A stretch of DNA of 27,915 bases from DASUBV01 sp035763085 (GTDB lineage Bacteria > Actinomycetota > Actinomycetes > Streptosporangiales > Streptosporangiaceae), in the NCBI GenBank assembly GCA_035763085.1, contig DASUBV010000353.1:1-27915 (forward strand), in the 5' to 3' direction. Under the pieces are notes generated by a model that was not told the origin of the DNA, ran no database searches, and worked only from the letters and a program-made list of their open reading frames with translations. The number at the start of each line of letters is the position of its first letter. Positions within the stretch are counted from its first letter, which is position 1. Both the position numbers and the translations under genes were made by a program. Shown one piece after another: positions 1 through 6,119 of the stretch.

Positions 1-50
1 GGACTTGCTGAGCGGACTGTGTGCCGGGCTGGGCGGGGGCTTCCGAGCAC
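1..50 (-). CDS. Start of a leftward gene, cut by the window edge
   Basis: A GTG at 50-48 (minus strand) is preceded at a 7-nt distance by a perfect AAGGAGG ribosome site (64-58). It opens a frame that runs without a stop off the left edge. The 16 visible residues are MLGSPRPARHTVRSAS. They are too few to identify a family; a basic N-terminus would fit the start of a signal peptide, but that is a guess. The call rests on the upstream signals: a promoter with 17-bp spacing, a palindrome just after the predicted transcription start, and the strong Shine-Dalgarno. The product is unknown. Confidence 0.5.
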   Translation of the reverse strand, partial: MLGSPRPARHTVRSAS

Positions 51-57
51 GGGACAA

Positions 58-130
58 CCTCCTTGATCAACTAAAAGGAAACTTTCCTAAAAGTTGGCGC
101 GAAGGTAACTCCGAGCCCGAAGCGCGTCAA
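58..130 (-). promoter_or_regulatory. Leftward promoter, palindromic operator and RBS
   Basis: Reading the minus strand, a -35 TTGACG (130-125), a 17-nt spacer and a -10 TACCTT (107-102) predict a start near position 95. Just downstream lies the palindrome AGGAAA-C-TTTCCT (76-88) in an AT-rich patch, then AAGGAGG (64-58) before the GTG at 50. A palindrome at about +8 to +20 suggests repression by a bound regulator. The core resembles an inverted repeat I associate from memory with carbohydrate-controlled actinobacterial genes (ROK-type regulators), but that link is unverified. Confidence 0.55.
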
Positions 131-227
131 TACGGGTCAGGCCGGGCGCCGACGCTCCGGACCAGCAGCCGCGCCGCCGCCTTCTGGCATCTGCGCTGGT
201 CATGCACGTGCGAGGAGTCTATGCACG

Positions 228-243
228 GCCCTCAGACGAGGGC
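228..243 (-). terminator. Small hairpin after the marR-type gene
   Basis: A perfect 6-bp stem, GCCCTC-agac-GAGGGC, lies 26 bases beyond the stop of the MarR-family gene in its direction of transcription. There is no T-run. Its position suits a weak or GC-rich actinobacterial terminator, but it could be chance. Confidence 0.3.
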
Positions 244-268
244 AGAACGATCATGGGATCCTGCGGGG

Positions 269-781
269 CTAGGCGGCGCCGGGCTCGGTCGCCTGGTGCC
301 CTGCGGGGCGGTCGGCCGGCCGCCGCTCGGTGACGGTGCGCAGGAGGGAGTCATTCAGGCGGGCCAGGGAGGTGCCCAGGCTGATCTGGCCCGGCTCGTC
401 CCAGCCGCGGACCAGTTCCTCGATGAGCAGCCGGCGCCTGCACTCGAGCTCGCGCATGGCCGCGCGGCCCTCGTCCGTCAGCACGATGGTGGTCGACCGG
501 CCGTCGGCCGGGTTGGCCTTGCGCACGGCCAGGCCCTCGCTGACGAGCGCGGAGATCTGCCGGGTGACCGTGGAGGCATCCAGGCGCAGCGCCTGGGCCA
601 GGCAGTGGGCGCTGACCGGGCCGAGGCTCTCGAGCATGCGCATGGCCAGGTAGCCGGCCCGGTCGACGCTCACGTACAGCGAGCCGCGGCGGCCGAACGT
701 CTCCAGGTGCCGGACCAGCTTCAGCAGTTCCAGCTCGATGATCCCGATGGCATCGGGACCGGATGGCGATGGGCAGGTCAT
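269..781 (-). CDS. MarR-family transcriptional regulator
   Basis: This 170-residue protein has the MarR winged-helix layout: an N-terminal dimerisation helix, a recognition region (LAQALRLDASTVTRQISALVS), then the wing with the family signature NPADGRSTTIVLTDEGR, and a C-terminal helical tail. It should act as a cytoplasmic dimeric repressor or ligand sensor. I chose the ATG at 781. An upstream in-frame TTG at 820 would add 13 residues and run into the AT-rich promoter region; AAGGA at 800-796 is the nearest ribosome-site-like sequence and is rather far from 781. The gene is divergent from a DMT permease at 951, with palindromes between them, so control of both genes is a reasonable inference. 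The ligand is unknown. Confidence 0.88.
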   Translation of the reverse strand: MTCPSPSGPDAIGIIELELLKLVRHLETFGRRGSLYVSVDRAGYLAMRMLESLGPVSAHCLAQALRLDASTVTRQISALVSEGLAVRKANPADGRSTTIVLTDEGRAAMRELECRRRLLIEELVRGWDEPGQISLGTSLARLNDSLLRTVTERRPADRPAGHQATEPGAA

Positions 782-850
782 TAAACTCGTGCCGATCCTT
801 ACTCTGCGTGTATAATGCAACTAAGTATCTGTATGATACATGTACTTTTC
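781..850. promoter_or_regulatory. AT-rich divergent control region with nested palindromes
   Basis: This is one of the few AT-rich patches in the window. It holds TATAAT (811-816, plus strand; no good -35), the inverted repeat GTATC-tgtat-GATAC (825-839) and the overlapping perfect palindrome TGTAT-G-ATACA (830-840). It lies between the MarR gene and the DMT permease. MarR dimers typically bind palindromes of this size over divergent promoters, so this is the likely operator. Confidence 0.5.
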
Positions 851-950
851 TCCCGCCCGGGTGCGACGGCGGCGTGGGCGTACATGTGCGCAGCGTGGGG
901 CCGGGCTGCGGTACCGGGCGCTGCGCGCTGGGGTGCCGGAGCGAGGTTAG

Positions 951-1871
951 ATGGTCTTTGTGCTGGCCCTGGGCGCGGCCCTGGCCAACGCTCTGACGAG
1001 CGTTTTCCAGCGCATGGGGGTAGAGAGCGCGCCCGCGAGCACGACGCTGCGGCTGAGCCTGCTGGCGTACGCGCTGCGCCGCAAGATCTGGCTCCTCGGC
1101 TTCGCCCTGATGATCGTCTCGTTCTTCTGCCAGGCCGTCGCGCTGCACCTCGGCCGGCTGTCGCAGGTCCAGCCGATCCTGACCACCGAGCTGGTGTTCC
1201 TGGTCGTCGTGCTGGGCACCTGGTTCGGGTTCGCCGTGGGGCGGCGCGAGTGGCTGGGGGTACTGACCGTCAGCGGCGGGCTGGCCGGCTTCCTGATCTT
1301 CGCCGATCCGGAGCACGGCAACCTGTCGCCGCCGCTGTGGGAGTGGCTGGTCACGGTCGGGGCGTGCAGCGCGGGGATCATCCTGGCCATCATCGCGGCG
1401 ATGCGCGGGCCGGCCTGGTGGCGCGCGGCGATGTTCGGCTCGGCGGCCGCCATCAGCTTCGCGTTTACCTCAGCCTGCACCAAGGCGGTGTCCGACTTCG
1501 CGGCGCACGACCTGGCCTCGCTCTACCGGCACTGGCAGACCTACGCGCTGGCCGGGTTCGGCGCGCTGGCTGTCTTCCTGGCCCAGAACGCGTTCCACGC
1601 CGGGCCGATCGTGGCCTCGCAGTCGACGCTGGTGCTGGTCGACCCGCTGGCCAGCATCCTGATCGGCGTCGGGATCTTCGGCGACAACCTGCGCACCAGC
1701 GGCCCGTGGGGTCCGCTGGAGGCCATCTCGCTGCTGGTGATGTGCGCCGGGGCCTACTGGCTCTCGCACTCGCCGCTGGTCAGCGGACTGTACGGGAGCA
1801 GCGAGCCGCTGTCCGCGCGAGCGCACTCAGCCCGGCTGCACGACGCAGCCTGCCCGTCGTCGCCGTCCTGA
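951..1871 (+). CDS. DMT/EamA-family membrane permease
   Basis: This 306-residue protein has about nine to ten hydrophobic helices spread along its length, as in the drug/metabolite transporter superfamily. The N-terminal helix (residues 1-16) contains small residues typical of EamA repeats. The motif LGRLSQVQPILTTELVF (about 69-85) and its C-terminal counterpart GPIVASQSTLVLVDPLASIL mark the two related halves. The last 25 or so residues are polar and presumably cytoplasmic. The ATG at 951 follows a GAGG ribosome site by about 5 nt. It probably exports or imports a small metabolite or toxic compound and is probably controlled by the divergent MarR protein. The substrate cannot be read from the sequence. 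Confidence 0.85.
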   Translation: MVFVLALGAALANALTSVFQRMGVESAPASTTLRLSLLAYALRRKIWLLGFALMIVSFFCQAVALHLGRLSQVQPILTTELVFLVVVLGTWFGFAVGRREWLGVLTVSGGLAGFLIFADPEHGNLSPPLWEWLVTVGACSAGIILAIIAAMRGPAWWRAAMFGSAAAISFAFTSACTKAVSDFAAHDLASLYRHWQTYALAGFGALAVFLAQNAFHAGPIVASQSTLVLVDPLASILIGVGIFGDNLRTSGPWGPLEAISLLVMCAGAYWLSHSPLVSGLYGSSEPLSARAHSARLHDAACPSSPS

Positions 1872-1931
1872 CGAGCGGCGCCGGGCCAGGTCGCGTCCAG
1901 CGGGGCCAGGCCAGGTCGCGACGAGCGGCGC
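1870..1931. repeat. Duplicated 3' intergenic segment
   Basis: GACGAGCGGCGC occurs at 1870-1881 and 1920-1931, and GGCCAGGTCGCG at 1884-1895 and 1909-1920. The copies sit between the convergent ends of the permease and the LLM gene; the second touches the LLM stop codon. It is probably a small local duplication. No function is evident. Confidence 0.7.
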
Positions 1932-2965
1932 TACTCGCCGGCCGCGGCGCGGATGGCGGCCGGCGTCAGCGCCGTCATCGCCTCGACCACCGGCTCGGGA
2001 CCTGGCCGGGCGGTGATGATCCGGACGATGGTCTCGTCCAGCCCGGCGCTCAGCCGCGCGAAGGCCTCCGGCGCGCCCGCGGCCGGCCCGTAGTAGCCCA
2101 CCGCCTGCAGCAGCTCATCGGGCGCGGCGTCAGTCAGCTCGGGCAGCGTCGCGCCCCGCTCCCGCCGGGCCTCCAGCTCGGTCAGCACCGCGTCGAAGCC
2201 CATCTGGCCGAACAGCCCCCGGTAGCCGGCGGTGCTGGGCACGCCCGGCTGGCCCATCGAGTAGCCGAGCACCTGCGCGCCGAAGGCCCGCCGCGCGGCG
2301 GCGACGTCATCATCGATGCAGACCCGCACGTACATGGTGACCGTGACCTCGCCGGGGTCACGGCCGGCCCGCGCGCAGCCGCGGGCGATCTGCTCCCGGC
2401 TGGCCGCGATGCGCCCGGGCGTGGCCCAGTTGAGCAGCGCGCCGTCGGCCACCTCGCCGGCCAGGGCGAGCATCTGCGGCCCGAGCGCGGCCAGGTACAC
2501 CGGGGCCGGCGGCAGGTCGCGCGCGCCGAGCGACAGCCGGCTGCCCCGCCCGACCGGGCCGCCGGAGGTCACCGTCTCGCCCGTGAGCAGCCGGCGGACG
2601 ATGGTCACGTAGTCGCGCATGACGGCGATCGGCTTGTCGGGCAGGCCGACCGACTCCCAGAACCGCGGCCCGTAGCCGCCGGTGCCCAGGCCTGTCACGA
2701 ACCGGCCCCCCGACAGCTGCGCCACCGTCGCCGCCTGCAGGGCCAGCGAGAGCGGGTTCCACATCCGGGCCGCGGGCAGCACGGAGATGCCCGTGCGCAG
2801 CCCGGTGTCCCCGGACCACGCCGCGCAGACGTGGAAGGCGTCGGGCACCGTCCCGGCCGGGGTCCACAGGCTCTCAAAGCCCAGCCGCCCCGCCTCGCGC
2901 GCGACCTCCCGCAGCTGGCCGAAGGGCAATCCGAGCCGGGCGTCCAGGCCCGCGCCGATCATCAT
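1931..2965 (-). CDS. LLM-class flavin/F420-dependent oxidoreductase
   Basis: This 344-residue protein is a luciferase-like monooxygenase-fold (TIM-barrel) enzyme. Family features are the opening strand with AREAGRLGFESLWTPAG, the central ALQAATVAQLSGGRFVTGLGTG segment (about 98-118) typical of F420-dependent members, and PVYLAALGPQMLALAGEVADGALLNWATP (about 175-203). It should use reduced F420 or FMN to reduce or oxygenate a small molecule; the substrate is unknown. It lies 112 nt downstream of the TetR gene on the same strand, so co-transcription is likely. Its own start (tandem ATGs at 2965 and 2962) has only a weak ribosome site. A strong one belongs to a 17-codon leader ORF whose stop overlaps this start, suggesting translational coupling. 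Confidence 0.88.
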   Translation of the reverse strand: MMIGAGLDARLGLPFGQLREVAREAGRLGFESLWTPAGTVPDAFHVCAAWSGDTGLRTGISVLPAARMWNPLSLALQAATVAQLSGGRFVTGLGTGGYGPRFWESVGLPDKPIAVMRDYVTIVRRLLTGETVTSGGPVGRGSRLSLGARDLPPAPVYLAALGPQMLALAGEVADGALLNWATPGRIAASREQIARGCARAGRDPGEVTVTMYVRVCIDDDVAAARRAFGAQVLGYSMGQPGVPSTAGYRGLFGQMGFDAVLTELEARRERGATLPELTDAAPDELLQAVGYYGPAAGAPEAFARLSAGLDETIVRIITARPGPEPVVEAMTALTPAAIRAAAGE

Positions 2966-3015
2966 CGGGCACCCGCCAGCGCGCCAGAGATGGCCATCAG
3001 GGCAGTGCGATCCAT
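2962..3015 (-). CDS. 17-residue leader ORF coupled to the LLM gene
   Basis: A perfect AGGAGG (3029-3024) lies 8 nt before an ATG at 3015. The ORF encodes MDRTALMAISGALAGAR and stops at TGA 2964-2962, so its stop overlaps the LLM start in an ATGA arrangement. The strong ribosome site and exact overlap make translation plausible. No homologue is known to me. Alternatives are that it only delivers ribosomes to the downstream gene, or that a frameshift here hides a longer N-terminus of the LLM protein. The LLM protein already begins at the family's usual place, which disfavours the second option. Confidence 0.45.
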   Translation of the reverse strand: MDRTALMAISGALAGAR

Positions 3016-3077
3016 CCGGTTATCCTCCTGCCGTCAAGCTTCGTGCGGGAATCCCTGGCCCAGGGCCCGGGCGGATG

Positions 3078-3791
3078 TCAAGAGTTGCAGTATGCCGAAC
3101 CGGAGCCCGGAGGGCACGGCCAGGGCTGCGCGGCCAGCACCGCCAGGTGCACCGCGACGACGGCATCTTCCAGCTCCGGCACCGCCGCGATCCGGTCCCG
3201 GCTCACCTCGGCCCTGACCAGTGCCGCGGTCGCCCCGGCCAGCGCGTAGTACGCCTCCCACGGAACCGCCGGCCAGTCCGGGTGGTCGCGGCGGGCGCGC
3301 TCGTGCCAGGCCCGGTTGGACCGGGCGAAGGTGCGCAGGCCAGCCTCGGACTGGCGGGCCGCGCGGCGCCCGGCGGATGGCATGTCGACGTAGAAGGCCC
3401 GCGCGAAGGCGGGCTCGGCGGCCAGGAAGCCCAGGAACGCGGCGATGCTGGCGCGCAGCACCTGCGGCGCCGGGGTGGCCGGGGGCAGCCGGCGGGTCGC
3501 GGCGGCCACCTGGCCGACCATCAGCAGGCCGCCCTCCCAGGTGGCCGCGAGAAAGCAGTCTTCCTTATCGGTGAAATGCGCGTAGAACGCCGCGCGCGAT
3601 ACCCGGGCCCCGCGCACGATGTCGGCCACCGTGGCATTGGCGTACCCGGTGCGGGCCACCGCGGCGATCACCGACCGGAGCAGCCGGTCCCGCTGAGCTG
3701 CGCGGACAGCCTCGGCCGGCAGCCCGCTGCGGCCCCTTGGCAGCCCTGGCTCCCCCTCGTGGGTGCCCGCCAGAACACCCTCTTGTCCCAT
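3078..3791 (-). CDS. TetR-family transcriptional regulator
   Basis: The N-terminal TetR DNA-binding domain is clear: an AAQRDRLLRSVIAAVARTGYANATVADIV helix pair, then ARVSRAAFYAHFTDKEDCF with the recognition helix and the conserved FYxHF. It is followed by a helical ligand-binding domain to about residue 237. An ATG at 3800 is also in frame, but the AGGAG site is only 1 nt from it and about 10 nt from the ATG at 3791, so 3791 is the better start. A perfect 26-bp inverted repeat lies just upstream (3820-3845), the expected autoregulatory operator, which also faces the divergent MFS transporter. The LLM gene follows on the same strand. The inducer is unknown. Confidence 0.88.
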   Translation of the reverse strand: MGQEGVLAGTHEGEPGLPRGRSGLPAEAVRAAQRDRLLRSVIAAVARTGYANATVADIVRGARVSRAAFYAHFTDKEDCFLAATWEGGLLMVGQVAAATRRLPPATPAPQVLRASIAAFLGFLAAEPAFARAFYVDMPSAGRRAARQSEAGLRTFARSNRAWHERARRDHPDWPAVPWEAYYALAGATAALVRAEVSRDRIAAVPELEDAVVAVHLAVLAAQPWPCPPGSGSAYCNS

Positions 3792-3819
3792 TACGGACAT
3801 TCTCCTAAACTAACAGCAC

Positions 3820-3845
3820 GCTAAAGTACGCAATCGTACTTTAGC
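3820..3845. promoter_or_regulatory. TetR-type operator (perfect inverted repeat)
   Basis: The arms GCTAAAGTACG and CGTACTTTAGC are perfect 11-base reverse complements around a CAAT spacer. The element is AT-rich against its surroundings. It lies 29 nt upstream of the TetR start and about 200 bp upstream of the MFS gene. Symmetry, length and position fit a TetR dimer site, so the TetR protein probably controls itself, the following LLM gene and possibly the transporter. Confidence 0.75.
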
Positions 3846-3955
3846 CTACCCTGCACGGGATAACCCAGGGACCGCCGCCTGGACCTCCAGTACCAGGGCC
3901 GGCCCCCTGACCTCCGGCTATCTCGTGCGGTCACGCCGAGCAGAGAAGGCCCGCC

Positions 3956-4045
3956 ATGAGGACGTGGGATGAAAGGCAGCGGGTCCGTCCTCGGCGCCCC
4001 CGGCCCCTGGGCGCAGCACTATTAATCCTTGCGAGGACCGTATGA
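3956..4045 (+). other. Possible 29-codon upstream ORF before the MFS gene
   Basis: An ATG at 3956, with GAGAAGG about 6 nt before it, opens a 29-codon arginine- and proline-rich frame whose TGA (4043-4045) overlaps the MFS ATG (4042-4044). It contains consecutive rare CTA and TTA leucine codons at 4019-4024. The MFS gene has its own ribosome site, and the codon use is unlike a real gene here, so this may be chance. If translated, it would couple or attenuate transporter expression. Confidence 0.25.
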
Positions 4046-5934
4046 GTGCGACTGCAGCAGACACTGTCCCCAGCCACCGCGGCGGTCTATCGTCGCTGTG
4101 GCACCGGCAGCTCGATTCCTATCCCGATTCCAGAGCGCGCCTCATCTACCTGGCCATCACGGTGCTGGCCACTATCACGCTCTACTACGAGCTGTACGTG
4201 GGCGGCTCGGTGTCCACGCTGCTGCTGACCAACCTGAAGATGAGCTTCACCTTCTACGTGGTGACGCTCGCCTTCGGGAACCTGATCGGCGCGTTCGGCT
4301 CGCTGTTCGCCGGCCTCACCGACCGGCTGGGCCGGGCCAACCTGGTGGTCTTCGGCCTGCTGTTCACCGGCGTGTTCGTGGCGTTCATCCTGCCGGCCGC
4401 GACCGACAAGTGGGTCTTCACCATCGAGGGCTTCGTCGTCGGCGTGGTCGAGGGCATCTGCCTGGTGGCCACCCCGGCGCTGATCCGCGACTTCTCCCCG
4501 CAGATCGGCCGGGCCACGGCCATGGGCTTCTGGACCAGCGGCCCGGTGGTCGGCAGCCTGATCGTGGCCGTCGTCGGCAGCGCCACCATCCCGGCCGTCG
4601 TGCATGACCCGCGATTCTGGACGCATGAGTACCTGATCTGCGGCATCGCCGGCATCGTCGTGTTCCTGATCGCGTTCGTCGGCCTGCGCGAGCTGTCCCC
4701 GCAGCTGCGCGACCAGCTGATGGTGACCATGCGGGACCGGGCCCTGGTCGAGGCCCGGGCCAAGGGGCTCACCGACTCCGACATCGCGGAGGCGCTGCGG
4801 CACCCGTTCCGGCAGCTGCTCAAGGCCGACATCCTGGTCTCGGCCACCGCGGTGTCGGTCATGCTGCTCATCTACTACACCGCCGTCGGCTTCGCGGTGA
4901 TCTACTTCGGCACCGTGTTCAGCATCTCGACCAAGGACGCCAACGGCCTGGGCAACTGGAACTGGGGCTTCAATGTCATCGCGGTGATCCTGATCGGGCT
5001 CATCTCCGACCGGTTCCGGGTCCGCAAGCCGTTCATGGTCATCGGCGGCGTGCTGGCCGCGGTCATGACCGTGATCTACCTGATGCAGGCCGGCGGGCAT
5101 CCGGGCTACTACACCCTGGCCATCATCCTGGCCCTGCTGTCGTTCGGCCTGGGCGTCGCCTACACGCCGTGGATGGCCAGCTTCACCGAGACCGTCGAGG
5201 CCCGGAACCCGGCCCTGATCGCTACCGGGCTGGCCATCTGGGGCTGGATCGTGCGGGTCACGGTCTTCGTCTCGTTCCTGATCATCCCGGCAGTGATCAA
5301 CTCGGTCACCCCGCTGGTCAACTACGGCGGGACGGTGGCGGCCTACGCCACCCAGTACAAGAGCGAGCTGGCCTTCGCCCAGGAGCACGCCGACATCGTG
5401 GCGCTGGCCCAGAAGGACAAGGTTCAGCTGGCCAACGCGCAGAAGTTCGCGCCCGAGCTGAAGGTGATCCAGGACAACCAGGCACTGTTCACCAAGCTGG
5501 CCGCCTACCCCGACCCGTCCAAGATCCCGCCGAAGCTGGCTGCCCAGGCCGTCACGGCCGCCGGCGGCGGTGCGACCGGCCAGCAGGTGCTGGCCAGCAT
5601 CAGCGCCAACCAGTCGGCCATCCAGGGCGTGATCGCGGCCGGGCCGGACCTGCAGAAGATCGCGCCGTACGGGACCCAGCTGACGGCCCTGAGCAAGGTC
5701 CCGCCATCGGTGTTCGCTTACCTCAAGGCGCACGGCGCGGCGGTGGAGAAGGCGTCCGCGCAGGCTCCGGGCCAGTGGAAGACCTGGTACTGGATCTGCT
5801 TCGGCGGCATCGTCTTCTTCCTGCTGTCCATCCCGCTGCTGCGGGGCCGGTGGCGGCCGTCGGACGCCCGTCGCGACGAGGCTGAGCACGAGAAGATGGT
5901 GGAGGCAGAGCTGGCCAAGCTCTCTGCTTCCTAG
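4042..5934 (+). CDS. MFS transporter with a large extracytoplasmic insert
   Basis: This 630-residue major facilitator has the loop 2-3 motif GSLFAGLTDRLGRAN (residues 86-100) and a related GLISDRFRVRKP (319-330) in the second half. Hydrophobic helices run from about residue 34 to 427 and one more lies at about 581-600. Between the last two, roughly residues 428-578 form a hydrophilic, Ala/Gln/Lys-rich, mostly helical insert with no membrane segment, expected outside the membrane. Typical MFS proteins are 400-500 residues, so the insert explains the extra length. The ATG at 4042 is 5 nt after GAGGA. The substrate is unknown. Divergence from the TetR gene across a shared operator suggests ligand-controlled transport. 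The gene is followed by a strong hairpin. Confidence 0.88.
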   Translation: MSATAADTVPSHRGGLSSLWHRQLDSYPDSRARLIYLAITVLATITLYYELYVGGSVSTLLLTNLKMSFTFYVVTLAFGNLIGAFGSLFAGLTDRLGRANLVVFGLLFTGVFVAFILPAATDKWVFTIEGFVVGVVEGICLVATPALIRDFSPQIGRATAMGFWTSGPVVGSLIVAVVGSATIPAVVHDPRFWTHEYLICGIAGIVVFLIAFVGLRELSPQLRDQLMVTMRDRALVEARAKGLTDSDIAEALRHPFRQLLKADILVSATAVSVMLLIYYTAVGFAVIYFGTVFSISTKDANGLGNWNWGFNVIAVILIGLISDRFRVRKPFMVIGGVLAAVMTVIYLMQAGGHPGYYTLAIILALLSFGLGVAYTPWMASFTETVEARNPALIATGLAIWGWIVRVTVFVSFLIIPAVINSVTPLVNYGGTVAAYATQYKSELAFAQEHADIVALAQKDKVQLANAQKFAPELKVIQDNQALFTKLAAYPDPSKIPPKLAAQAVTAAGGGATGQQVLASISANQSAIQGVIAAGPDLQKIAPYGTQLTALSKVPPSVFAYLKAHGAAVEKASAQAPGQWKTWYWICFGGIVFFLLSIPLLRGRWRPSDARRDEAEHEKMVEAELAKLSAS

Positions 5935-5944
5935 CTGAGCCGGG

Positions 5945-5977
5945 CGGGGCGCGCGGGTGGCCACCCTGCGCGCCCCG
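5945..5977 (+). terminator. Strong GC-rich terminator hairpin
   Basis: Starting 11 nt after the MFS stop, GGGGCGCGC plus GGGTGG (5946-5960) pairs with CCACCC-T-GCGCGCCCC (5961-5976), a nearly perfect stem with one bulged T. There is no long U-tract, as is common for actinobacterial terminators. It should insulate the SARP gene from the transporter. Confidence 0.7.
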
Positions 5978-6061
5978 TTCGCCTGGCCGGGCAGGCCAGC
6001 TCACCCGCGGCGTAGCCGCACTCACCCTCCGAACTCCCCCGCCGGCCTGGCCGCAAGACCC

Positions 6062-6090
6062 TTGGGCACCACCTCGCGGGCGTCTAACCT
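6062..6090 (+). promoter_or_regulatory. Promoter of the SARP/BTAD regulator
   Basis: A -35-like TTGGGC (6062-6067), a 17-nt spacer and a -10-like TAACCT (6085-6090) precede the ATG at 6120. The G-rich sequence before the ATG serves as ribosome site. Both hexamers match the consensus at about four of six bases, so this is a moderate prediction. Confidence 0.4.
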
Positions 6091-6119
6091 GGGAGAACGG
6101 GCGGCAGGCGGGGGGTCGC

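Noticed and set aside
4087..5964. A 625-codon open frame antisense to the MFS gene
   Set aside because: It has a low-complexity, Asp/Gln/Arg/Gly-rich translation typical of antisense frames in high-GC DNA. The opposite strand encodes a clear transporter.
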